Assembly: GCA_035493955.1 (NCBI GenBank)
Contig: DATJHI010000006.1
Coordinates: 1-64,000 of the forward strand
Origin: NCED01 sp035493955
GTDB taxonomy: Bacteria > Pseudomonadota > Alphaproteobacteria > Caulobacterales > Caulobacteraceae
Direction: 5' to 3'
DNA length: 64,000 bases
Position 1 is the first letter of the stretch. Each line of letters starts with the position of its first letter. The position numbers and the translations under genes were made by a program. This document shows, piece after piece, positions 6,771-14,124 of the stretch. The notes under the pieces are model-generated. The model saw nothing but the letters and a program-made list of their open reading frames with translations. It had not been told where the DNA came from and searched no databases.

Positions 6771-9032
6771 CTACCGCGGAACGAACCGCTTGTTCGCCGG
6801 GAAGCCCTTGGGGGCGAGGCGGCCGGCGGCGGCTCTACGGCCGGACCAGTCGCGCCATTCCTTCCAGTCGCGGCGGCGCCCGGCGGTGTCGATCCAGAAG
6901 CCGCCCTCCTCCGCCCTGAACGCCACCGCGTCGCGCAGGCCGCCCTCGCGGTAGGACTGCAGCTTGACGCCCTTGCCGCGGGACATCTCCGGCAGCTCGG
7001 CCAGGGGGAAGATCAGGATCTTGCCGTTGTCGCCCAACACCGCCAGCTGGTCGGCCTCGCCGACCTCCAGGCACAGGATGGCCTCCCCGTCATCGACGTT
7101 CATCACCTGCTTGCCGGCCTTGCGGTTGGCCAGGGCCTCCTCCTCGGGCAGCACGAAGCCGTAGCCGCCGGACGAGGCCAGCACCCGCTTGCGCCCCGCC
7201 CGATAGGGGAAGACCGCCAGGATCTTCACCTTGTCGTCGACCTCCAGCATCAGCCGCAGCGGCTCGCCCTGCCCCCGCGCCGAGGGGAGCTTGTCGCAGC
7301 CCAAAGTGAAGAACCGCCCGTCCGAGGCGAAGATCAACAGCTTGTCGGTGGTCTCGGCCGGGACCAGGAAGGACAGCCTGTCCCCCTCCTTGAACTTCAG
7401 CTCCGACGGGTCCTCGACCTTGCCCTTGGCGGCGCGGATCCAGCCCCGTTCGGACAGGATCACCGTGATCGGCTCGCGCGGGACCAGGGCCTCGATGGCG
7501 TCGGCGAAGTCGGCCGCCGGGGCCTCGGCGAAGGTGGAGCGGCGGCGGGCCAGGGCGGCGTCCTTGGACATGGCCGCGCGCACGTCGCGCAGCCCCACCC
7601 CCACCAGCTTCCACTGCAGCTTGTCGGAGGCCAGCATCCCGACCAGCCCCTCGCGCTCCTCGGCCAGGGCCGCGTGCTCGCGCCGGATCTCCATCTCCTC
7701 CAGCTTGGCGAGCTGGCGCAGGCGGGTGTTCAGGATCGCCTCGGCCTGGATCTCCGACAGGGCGAAGCGCGCGATCAGGGCCGCCTTCGGCTCCTCCTCA
7801 AAACGCACGATGCGGATCACCTCGTCCAGGTCGAGATAGACGATCAGCAGGCCGTCCAGGATGTGCAGCCGGGCCTCGATCTTGGCCAGCCGGTGGCGCC
7901 CGCGCCGCACCACCACCTCGCGCCGGAAGTCGAGGAAGGCGGCCAGCATGGCCTTCAGCCCCATCACCCGCGGCGCGCCGACGGCGTCGAGCACGTTCAT
8001 ATTGACCGGATAGCGGGTCTCGAGGTCGCACAGCCGATAGAGGCTCTCCATCAAGACCTCCGGCTCGATGGTGCGCGCGCGCGGCTCCAGCACCAGCCGG
8101 ATCTCCTCAGCCGACTCGTCGCGCACGTCGCCCAGCAGCGGCGCCTTCTTGGTCTCGATCAGCTCGGCCAGCTGTTCGACCAGCTGGGACTTCTTCACCT
8201 GATAGGGAATCTCGGTGACCACGATGCGGTAGGTCCCCCGCCCGGTGTCCTCCTTCTCCCAGCGGCAGCGCAGCCGCACCCCGCCGCGGCCGGTCTCATA
8301 GGCCTCCATCAGCGAGGCGGCGGGCTCCACGATCACCCCGCCGGTGGGGAAGTCGGGGCCGGGGATGCGCTCCACCAGGTCGGCCGTGGTCGCCTCGGGC
8401 CGGGCCAGCAGCACCAGGCAGGCGTCGATCAGCTCGATGACGTTGTGCGGGGCGATGGAGGTGGCCATGCCCACGGCGATGCCCGCCGCCCCGTTGGCCA
8501 GAAGGTTGGGGAAGGCCGCCGGCAGCACCACCGGCTCGGTGTCCTGGCCGTCGTAGGTGGGGCGGAAGTCGACCGCGTCCTCGTCGATCCCGTCCAGCAG
8601 CAGGGTCGCGGCCGGGGTCAGCTTGCACTCGGTGTAGCGCATGGCCGCGGCGTTATCGCCGTCGACGTTGCCGAAATTGCCCTGGCCGTCGACCAGGGGA
8701 TAGCGCTGGGCGAAATCCTGGGTCAGCCGCACCAGGGCGTCGTAGATCGACTGGTCCCCGTGCGGGTGGTAGCCGCCCATCACCTCGCCGACCACCTTGG
8801 CGCATTTGCGCGCCGCCGCCTGGGGGTTCAGGCGCATCTGGTTCATGGCGTAGAGGATGCGCCGGTGCACCGGCTTGAACCCGTCGCGCACGTCGGGCAG
8901 GGCCCGGTTGGTGATGGTCGACAGGGCGTATGCGAGGTAGCGCCGCGACAGCGCCTCGCTCAGCGGCTCGTCGACAATGCGGCCGCCGTCGTCCGGACCG
9001 GACGGGGGCGGAGGGATCAGCGGCTTGGTCAT
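6771..9032 (-). CDS. parC: DNA topoisomerase IV subunit A
   Basis: A 753-residue ParC, shorter than typical GyrA (about 850-900) and in the ParC range. The breakage-reunion domain contains RRYLAYALSTITNRALPDVRDG, KPVHRRILYAMNQM, YHPHGDQSIYDALV and NAAAMRYTE with the catalytic Tyr. The C-terminal part carries degenerate beta-pinwheel repeats and no perfect GyrA box, as expected for ParC. With ParE it decatenates sister chromosomes. The quinolone-determining position equivalent to E. coli Ser80 is Gln94 and that of Glu84 is Asp98. The gene is flanked on both sides by palindromic repeats. Confidence 0.95.
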   Translation of the reverse strand: MTKPLIPPPPSGPDDGGRIVDEPLSEALSRRYLAYALSTITNRALPDVRDGFKPVHRRILYAMNQMRLNPQAAARKCAKVVGEVMGGYHPHGDQSIYDALVRLTQDFAQRYPLVDGQGNFGNVDGDNAAAMRYTECKLTPAATLLLDGIDEDAVDFRPTYDGQDTEPVVLPAAFPNLLANGAAGIAVGMATSIAPHNVIELIDACLVLLARPEATTADLVERIPGPDFPTGGVIVEPAASLMEAYETGRGGVRLRCRWEKEDTGRGTYRIVVTEIPYQVKKSQLVEQLAELIETKKAPLLGDVRDESAEEIRLVLEPRARTIEPEVLMESLYRLCDLETRYPVNMNVLDAVGAPRVMGLKAMLAAFLDFRREVVVRRGRHRLAKIEARLHILDGLLIVYLDLDEVIRIVRFEEEPKAALIARFALSEIQAEAILNTRLRQLAKLEEMEIRREHAALAEEREGLVGMLASDKLQWKLVGVGLRDVRAAMSKDAALARRRSTFAEAPAADFADAIEALVPREPITVILSERGWIRAAKGKVEDPSELKFKEGDRLSFLVPAETTDKLLIFASDGRFFTLGCDKLPSARGQGEPLRLMLEVDDKVKILAVFPYRAGRKRVLASSGGYGFVLPEEEALANRKAGKQVMNVDDGEAILCLEVGEADQLAVLGDNGKILIFPLAELPEMSRGKGVKLQSYREGGLRDAVAFRAEEGGFWIDTAGRRRDWKEWRDWSGRRAAAGRLAPKGFPANKRFVPR

Positions 9033-9129
9033 GGGCCGGGTTTAGCAGAGTCGGGGCCGCCACGGGAACGCGCCCGTCGATCCATCCCCAGACGGCTGGC
9101 GAAAGCCCATCGCCTGAGCGCAAAGTCCC

Positions 9130-9180
9130 CTTCTCCCCTTGCGGGAGAAGGTGGCTGCGGAGCAGCCGGATGAGGGGTGT
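9130..9180 (+). repeat. Palindromic intergenic repeat, third copy
   Basis: The hairpin core CTTCTCCCCTTGCGGGAGAAG at 9130-9150 is followed by GTGGCTGCGGAGCAGCCGG and ATGAGGGGTGT. It matches the units at 6618-6666 and 6717-6765. It lies upstream of parC, between parC and the accessory stretch, and directly abuts copy A of a second repeat family at about 9197. Confidence 0.75.
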
Positions 9181-9196
9181 CAGCGCCGCGCTGTCC

Positions 9197-9275
9197 GGAA
9201 AGAGGGACGCACCTATTTCTCTACTCCCGACATCGCTTCAGTGAGCGCCGGAAGGCATACGTGTCCCTATTTTCC
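9197..9275. repeat. Dispersed repeat family, copy A (degenerate)
   Basis: Begins GGAAAGAGGGACGCACCTATTTC and ends CAGTGAGCGCCGG...CGTGTCCCTATTTTCC. The outer arms (AGAGGGAC...CCTATTTC and GTGTCCCTATTTT) are imperfect inverted copies of each other, so the unit can fold back. It matches copies B (10178-10266) and C (10974-11068) but lacks their TTGGCCCATG middle segment. The remainder of the 323-bp gap 9033-9355 holds the palindromic repeat at 9130-9180 and nothing else I can recognise. Confidence 0.65.
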
Positions 9276-9355
9276 TATTCTCCGCTGACATGCACCAAAG
9301 CACAGCTTAGGGTCGCACGCGTACCGCGCGAGATAAGCGCGTGGCGGGGGGGACA

Positions 9356-10210
9356 ATGCAAACAGGGCGCAGCAAGTTCTCGATAAGCTGGTTAGTCACC
9401 CTCCTCATCGCAAGCTTCGCGTTCAGCGCTTGTAGCCGCGAAGGCATACTCGCAAAGATCGCTTCGCCTGAGGATCAGGCATTAGCGACAAAGGCGATTG
9501 CGGATCTTCAGCGCGGACAGGAAGCCGACGCCGATCTCCTCTCTAGGGTCGACCCAAGATTGCGCGGGAAGTTGGCGTCATTTTTCCCGCAGATGCGGGC
9601 GATAGTGCCAGCCGGCGTTGGATCGAAGGCTGAGCTCGTCGATGCCAAGACGACAATGTTCCATGCGAAGGGTGTCGACTGGCGTCAGAGCTACCTAGCC
9701 TACGATGTCTCGCAGGGAGGTCGTCATGCTCTCGTCAGATTGCAGATCGTTCGCCGAACCGGCACTACGCTCATAGAGACGTTCGTGGTGAATTCTTTGG
9801 CAGTGCCGGCCGAAAAGCTTAACGCCTTCACCGTCAGTGGCAAGTCTGCTGCGCACTATCTCATTCTGATATTTGCCGCGCTTTCGGTAGCGACCATTGT
9901 CGCTTCGGAAATCATTCTTTTCGCCACTCCTGGAATACCAAGGAAGTGCCTTTGGGCAATCGGCTGTTTACTTGGAATTGGTCGGGTGGCGATTAATTGG
10001 TCGAGCGGAGTCATCTCGTTCTCGCCACTCGCCGTCCAACTCTTAGGAGCCTTTGCTCTTAAGGCCGGCCTTCTTGGACCGTGGATGGTCGGATTTGGCC
10101 TTCCGATCGTCTCGCTGATCTTCCTGATACGACGAAAGCGGTTGCAAAGAGCGCACCCGTCCACCGTGCGGCCGGCGCAGAAAGAGGGACACGTACCGAT
10201 TTCTTCATGA
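9356..10210 (+). CDS. Hypothetical lipoprotein with C-terminal membrane helices
   Basis: A 284-residue protein not recognised as a named family. I start it at ATG 9356, preceded by GGGGGG at a good distance, rather than the upstream GTG at 9341. Residues 12-26 form a lipoprotein signal with lipobox FSAC (Cys26). The middle is soluble; residues from about 163 to 255 hold three or four hydrophobic helices, and the tail is basic. An N-terminal lipid anchor together with later helices is unusual. Codon and base composition are clearly less GC-rich than parC next door, suggesting acquisition. The last ten or so codons lie inside repeat copy B. Confidence 0.6.
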   Translation: MQTGRSKFSISWLVTLLIASFAFSACSREGILAKIASPEDQALATKAIADLQRGQEADADLLSRVDPRLRGKLASFFPQMRAIVPAGVGSKAELVDAKTTMFHAKGVDWRQSYLAYDVSQGGRHALVRLQIVRRTGTTLIETFVVNSLAVPAEKLNAFTVSGKSAAHYLILIFAALSVATIVASEIILFATPGIPRKCLWAIGCLLGIGRVAINWSSGVISFSPLAVQLLGAFALKAGLLGPWMVGFGLPIVSLIFLIRRKRLQRAHPSTVRPAQKEGHVPISS

Positions 10211-10266
10211 CCTCTAAATTTGGCCCATGCACTCCAGTGAGCGTGGGAAACCGTGTCCCTATTTCA
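10178..10266. repeat. Dispersed repeat family, copy B
   Basis: The unit runs from CAGAAAGAGGGACACGTACC to CCGTGTCCCTATTTC, with an inner TTGGCCCATGCACTCCAGTGAGCG. It aligns with copy C over nearly its full length and with copy A at both ends. The outer arms are inverted relative to each other (GGGACACG near the left, CGTGTCCC near the right). Its left end overlaps the 3' end of the preceding coding sequence and supplies that gene's stop codon. Confidence 0.7.
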
Positions 10267-10295
10267 ACGGTTGAGCCCCGCAAGCATGAAGGTGG

Positions 10296-10916
10296 TCACT
10301 GAACGACTTCGACAGACCAATCGTCAAAGTCCTTCGCCAAGCACACTCGCCACGCTGGAGCCTGCCCTTTGCTGACGTCCAGGCGGGTGACGTTGTACAC
10401 GTACTCACCGGCCAGCACCCCTTCCAAACTCACCACCCAAGCCGCGTCGAATAGGAGCGGCTGACGTAGGCATCTGGCGATCTTGGTGGGATACCACTCA
10501 CCGCCTTCGCGATTGACGAACACGACAAGCGTTTTGCCAGTCGCATATGCTGCGTCACCCTTACTGCGTTTTTTCTCTACGGCGGCCAGGATACGGCCCG
10601 CTGTGTCTAGGCCGTCTGCCTTCTGCACATTAGGGACCATGATGTGCTCAGTGACCCAGGTCTCGTCAGTGCGAGTGTCCACGATCACGCCGTCACCGCC
10701 CACGTCTTCCGGGCTTGATGTGAACGCTAGCCTGTCAGGCTCCGTGACCGAGTTGACCGCCACGCACAGCAGCCAGTTCGCTAGCATCTCGCGCGAGCGG
10801 AGTTGGACGGATGGAAACGCTCTGCCGGTCTGAAGGTGATGACCGTCGCGGATAAACGGTTCTAGCTCCTTCAGTCCGATCTTAAGGTTCTTGAAACCTT
10901 TGACGGCGTGTTTCAC
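10296..10916 (-). CDS. Hypothetical protein (unrecognised)
   Basis: A 206-residue soluble protein starting ATG 10916. No signal peptide or membrane helix is visible. It contains a repeated charged and aromatic pattern (EYVYNVTRLDV, WRVCLAKDFDDWSVEVV) and GVIVDTRTDETWVTEHIMV, with no motif I can assign to a family. It lies between repeat copies B and C and is transcribed against its neighbour. Its base composition is lower in GC than the chromosomal background. It is probably an accessory gene; the function is unknown. Confidence 0.55.
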   Translation of the reverse strand: MKHAVKGFKNLKIGLKELEPFIRDGHHLQTGRAFPSVQLRSREMLANWLLCVAVNSVTEPDRLAFTSSPEDVGGDGVIVDTRTDETWVTEHIMVPNVQKADGLDTAGRILAAVEKKRSKGDAAYATGKTLVVFVNREGGEWYPTKIARCLRQPLLFDAAWVVSLEGVLAGEYVYNVTRLDVSKGQAPAWRVCLAKDFDDWSVEVVQ

Positions 10917-10973
10917 CGCTTAGCGCCTGACACGTCGCTACCCCACCACAAGCCCGCTGTCCGTCAGCGCGCA

Positions 10974-11068
10974 CCGAAAGAGGAACACGTACCCATTCCT
11001 TCATAACCTCAGAAACTTGGCCCATGTGCCCAGTGAGCGCGGGAAATCGTGCGTGTCCCCATTTCTGC
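10974..11068. repeat. Dispersed repeat family, copy C
   Basis: The unit begins CCGAAAGAGGAACACGTACCC, continues with ACTTGGCCCATGTGCCCAGTGAGCG and ends GCGTGTCCCCATTTC. It matches copy B closely, including about 20 bp of flanking CGCGCACC-like sequence on the left. It sits between the unrecognised gene ending at 10916 and the 3' end of the TonB-C-like protein gene. Confidence 0.7.
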
Positions 11069-11105
11069 CGTGGCTCTGGCAACAACAGAACGCCCGCCAA
11101 GCCTC

Positions 11106-11987
11106 TCAAGGCGCCCGGAAATTCCCCGACGGCGGAAATTCGATCCTGACCAGAACGTGGTCCCCAGAGTTCGGAGCCACCTTCATCCACTTGCCCTCCG
11201 CCATTCTCACGGAGGCGATTCCGAAGGCAAACCCCTCCGGCGCCTCCACTTGGACGGCGCATTTCCTGAGGGCTCCGTCAGGATCGGAAACGCATCCCAG
11301 AACGGCATATCCTCCGACGTTCAGGCGTTGCGCCCGCTCAGGGAAATACGGCCCTGGCCCACCAAGGCCGGCGTAAGCGGACGAAGTTTTGAAGATCAGC
11401 GGGGTGTAGGATGCGAAGCCGATGTCGATGGATTGCACCGACCTGATCCGAACTCCGGATTTGTCCTGCGCCGGTTTGGGCGCCGCGGTTTCGACCCCCG
11501 TCTGACAGGCCAGGTCATCGAGCGCCTTGACGCCGCCGGCTACGACCGGGTTGCAGCTCTCTACGCGACCGCTTTCGTCTATGACGACGGCGACCCTGGT
11601 CACCGAAGGGTTAGCCGCCCCGCCAGGCATGCGCTTGAGGGCCAGTTCAGCATCAATACTGCTGAAGTTGATCGATGACCCAAGGACCGGCGCACCAAGC
11701 GGGACGCTGATGACGCCATAGATTTTCTTCCCCTCGGCATCCATCCCGGGCGTGTACTGATCCCGCATCAGCGAGGCGCAAGCGCGGGAATCAAAGGCTG
11801 GATTTCCGCCGGCGATAACCGCTCGGCAGCCTTCCACCTGACCGAGCGGCGATATGGTCAGGCGAAAAAGCGCTTTGGCCGTCTCCGGCGTCGGCCGCCC
11901 CTCAGCCTGGGAGCCGGGAGCCGGCGCTGCCGACAACTGGGGAAGGACGGCGGCGAACAGCGCGAGAGAACCGATCGTTCCTGGCAT
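11106..11987 (-). CDS. Secreted protein with three TonB C-terminal-like modules
   Basis: A 293-residue protein starting ATG 11987 with a cleavable signal peptide (residues 1-21, ending LSA). Three stretches share the TonB-C pattern of a beta strand, G-x-V/L, then Cys: LFRLTISPLGQVEGC (about 41-55), VTRVAVVIDESGRVESC (about 129-145) and YAVLGCVSDPDGALRKC (about 226-242). The first is followed by ACASLMRDQYTPGMDAEGK, like the AL.RARFSPALDADG stretch of TonB C-terminal domains. There is no N-terminal TonB membrane anchor or Pro-rich energy-transducing linker, so this is not an energy transducer. Its role is unknown; a periplasmic location is likely. Confidence 0.65.
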   Translation of the reverse strand: MPGTIGSLALFAAVLPQLSAAPAPGSQAEGRPTPETAKALFRLTISPLGQVEGCRAVIAGGNPAFDSRACASLMRDQYTPGMDAEGKKIYGVISVPLGAPVLGSSINFSSIDAELALKRMPGGAANPSVTRVAVVIDESGRVESCNPVVAGGVKALDDLACQTGVETAAPKPAQDKSGVRIRSVQSIDIGFASYTPLIFKTSSAYAGLGGPGPYFPERAQRLNVGGYAVLGCVSDPDGALRKCAVQVEAPEGFAFGIASVRMAEGKWMKVAPNSGDHVLVRIEFPPSGNFRAP

Positions 11988-12144
11988 CTTCCACCTGCAT
12001 TGTGCTGCTCAGCTTGAAGGCTAAGGCGTTGCTTGGCGTTCCGCAACGATCGGAAAGGGCCTCTTCCCCGACCCCGGACCCGCCCGAACGATAACCCCTT
12101 CCCACCTTGCCATCCTCGACGAACACCCTCTCCCTTTCCGCTCC

Positions 12145-12882
12145 ATGTTCCACGTCGCCCCCTCCTCCGCCGCCGCCGATGCGGTTCCGGCCGATGCGCC
12201 GCCGGCCGACGCCGGAGCGGCCGCGCGGGCGCTGACCCAGCGCCAGCTGGCGATGCTGACGCGGCTGGCCGAGATCGGGATGGATATCGCCGAGGCCTGC
12301 GGGCGGCAGGCGCGGGCGTCCCTGGACGGTGAAACGCCCGCCGAGGCGGCCGGTCCCGAGGGCCTGTTCCGGACCGATCCGGGCCTGGCCTTCGCCCGCG
12401 TCGCCCGGGCGGTGCGCCTGACCATCGCCCTGCAGTCTCGGCTCTCGAAGGACGCGGCGGCGCTCGACCGGGCGCGGGCCGAGGCGCGGCGCGCCCGCAT
12501 CCACCGCCTGGTCGAACGGGCCATCGAGGCCGAGCACGAGGACGCCGACGCCATCGACCGGCTGTCCGACGACGCCTGGGAGCGGCTGAACGAGGAGGAG
12601 GACTGGGACGGCCTCGACGCGCGCCCGCTGGCCCAGACCGTGGCCCGCATCTGCCGGGACCTGGGCCTTGCCCCGGACGTTTGGGTCGGCGAGATGGGGG
12701 TCGGCCCGATGGGATTGGGCGAGACGGGGACGGGCGGGATGGAGGTCGGCGAGGCCGGGACCGGCCCGCCCGAAGTCGGGGCGCGCGGGACGGCGGCGGG
12801 GCGACACCGCCCCGACCGGCCCTGGCCTCCGAATCCTTCGGCGGCCGTCCCCGATCCGGCGCCGCGCGTGTTCCCGCCGTGA
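12145..12882 (+). CDS. Hypothetical protein, Ala/Arg-rich with Gly/Met repeat tail
   Basis: A 245-residue protein starting ATG 12145. Residues 30-165 are helical and rich in Ala, Arg and Glu (QRQLAMLTRLAEIGMDIAEAC, then RARAEARRARIHRLVERAIEAE), suggesting a coiled coil. Residues 180-205 are a degenerate repeat of G-E-x-G-x-G units (GEMGVGPMGLGETGTGGMEV), and the tail is Pro-rich. No known domain is recognised. The frame is consistent with coding use throughout, and it stands alone between two minus-strand genes. Confidence 0.55.
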   Translation: MFHVAPSSAAADAVPADAPPADAGAAARALTQRQLAMLTRLAEIGMDIAEACGRQARASLDGETPAEAAGPEGLFRTDPGLAFARVARAVRLTIALQSRLSKDAAALDRARAEARRARIHRLVERAIEAEHEDADAIDRLSDDAWERLNEEEDWDGLDARPLAQTVARICRDLGLAPDVWVGEMGVGPMGLGETGTGGMEVGEAGTGPPEVGARGTAAGRHRPDRPWPPNPSAAVPDPAPRVFPP

Positions 12883-12944
12883 CCGGCGCGGCCAGGGTCC
12901 GGGCGGCGGGCCGGGCGCGGGACCTTGGGGGAGGCTCCCCTTCC

Positions 12945-13442
12945 CTACCGCGCCAGGGCCTGGGCCGTTTCCAGGTGACGGTGCAGGTCGGGCAGGGTCT
13001 GGCGGGCCAGCTCGGCGGTGGCGCGGTCGCCGCGGCGGACCTGTTGCTCGAACTCGGCGATATCGTCCTTGTGGTCCTTGACCATGTAGCGGGCGAATTC
13101 GCGGTCGAACCTTGGCCCCCTCAGCCGCTCCAGCTTGCGCGCCTCGGCCCTGGCGTCCGGGGCCAGGGCCTCGGTGTTGGGCACCCCGTGGTCGCGCGCC
13201 ACCGCCAGGGCCTTGGTCTTGGCGGCGGCGTGGTCGGTGGTCAGCATCTTGCCGAAGTCGCGGGTCTGCTGGAAGGCGGCGCGCTGCTGGGCGATGCGCC
13301 CCAGGGCGATCTCCGAATTGTCGGCGATCAGGGCCTTCTTCAGGAAGTCGCGGTCGTTGGAGGCGTGGGCGGGCAGGGCCAGGGCCCCGACGGCGGCGCC
13401 CAGCGCGGCGACGGCGAGAAGCGGACGAAGAAGCGAGGCCAT
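12945..13442 (-). CDS. DUF4142 domain secreted protein
   Basis: A 165-residue protein; the start at ATG 13442 is chosen because it opens directly into a signal peptide (SLLRPLLAVAALGAAVGALALPAHA, cut near residue 27). The mature part matches DUF4142, a ferritin-like four-helix domain of the periplasm: DRDFLKKALIADNSEIALG, then FGKMLTTDHAAAKTKAL and FARYMVKDHKDDIAEFE. Family members are often induced by stress. A sequence matching the EcfG promoter (GGAAC-N17-CGTT) lies 32-57 bases upstream, linking it to the PhyR-NepR-EcfG system encoded near 53-56 kb. Confidence 0.82.
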   Translation of the reverse strand: MASLLRPLLAVAALGAAVGALALPAHASNDRDFLKKALIADNSEIALGRIAQQRAAFQQTRDFGKMLTTDHAAAKTKALAVARDHGVPNTEALAPDARAEARKLERLRGPRFDREFARYMVKDHKDDIAEFEQQVRRGDRATAELARQTLPDLHRHLETAQALAR

Positions 13443-13473
13443 GGGGCGGGGCTCCATCTGCGAATTCCAAACC

Positions 13474-13499
13474 AACGCCGCGCGGGCGGCGGATGTTCC
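13474..13499 (-). promoter_or_regulatory. Predicted EcfG-type promoter of the DUF4142 gene
   Basis: On the minus strand GGAAC (13499-13495) and CGTT (13477-13474) are separated by 17 bases, matching the alphaproteobacterial general-stress promoter. The predicted transcript start would lie about 25 bases before the ATG at 13442. Confidence 0.6.
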
Positions 13500-13518
13500 T
13501 GCCCCCCTCCTTCCCCGG

Positions 13519-13971
13519 TCAGGCCGCGGTGCTCGGGGCATCGTCGATCTCCGGCCCCTGCAGCTCCTCTCGGGCCGTGTCGGCGTCGTCCAGGTCGCCG
13601 ATCCGCTCGGCGGTCTCGGCCCTGAGCGCCCAGTCGGCCACGGTGGCGTCGGGGTGGGCGGTCAGGCTGACGAAGGCCTCGTGGGCGTCCTGATAGGCGC
13701 CCAGCCGGTACAGGGCGCGGGCGAACAGGCCCAGGGCCTCGTACTGCATGGCCTCGGGCAGGGTGGCGTAGACCTCGGGCACGACCGTCGGGGCCAGGGT
13801 CCGGACCACGCTGTCATAGGCCTTGGCCTCGTAGTCGGCCTCCGCCGCCGCCAGCCGCCGCTCCGTCGTCGCCACGTCGCGCGCCCGCCCGTCCGCGGCC
13901 CATGCCGCTCTGGCGCCCAGGGTCCCCGCGCTGAGGACCAGGATCGCCGCCGCCGTCGCCATCCGCACCAT
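13519..13971 (-). CDS. Small secreted TPR-like protein
   Basis: A 150-residue protein starting ATG 13971 with a signal peptide (residues 1-25, ending AWA). The mature part is helical with paired motifs resembling tetratricopeptide repeats: AEADYEAKAYDSVVRTL near 42-58 and ALGLFARALYRLGAYQDAHEAF near 79-100. The C-terminus is acidic. No specific function can be assigned; periplasmic protein-protein interaction is likely. It is followed on the same strand by the DUF4142 gene, 76 bases away with its own candidate promoter. Confidence 0.65.
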   Translation of the reverse strand: MVRMATAAAILVLSAGTLGARAAWAADGRARDVATTERRLAAAEADYEAKAYDSVVRTLAPTVVPEVYATLPEAMQYEALGLFARALYRLGAYQDAHEAFVSLTAHPDATVADWALRAETAERIGDLDDADTAREELQGPEIDDAPSTAA

Positions 13972-14124
13972 AGCCGCCTCCTCGGCGGCCGCCAGCGCCG
14001 CCGTGCACCTGGAAGAGGAGCAAGCCTAACCCGGCAAATCCGTCCGGCGTGTTGCCGCAATGTGTCGCGTCGCCGCCTGTGCCGCCGGCGCCTGGTTTTT
14101 GGGCGGATCGCGGCCGGGGCGGCG

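Noticed and set aside
4558..6954. 798-codon open frame on plus across bpt and the MATE gene
   Set aside because: It covers two well-supported genes in a wrong frame and has Arg/Pro/Gly-rich content without motifs.
6627..9173. 848-codon open frame on plus opposite parC
   Set aside because: It is the mirror of parC in GC-rich DNA: it lacks any family motif, is Gln/His/Pro/Gly-rich, and parC itself is unmistakable.
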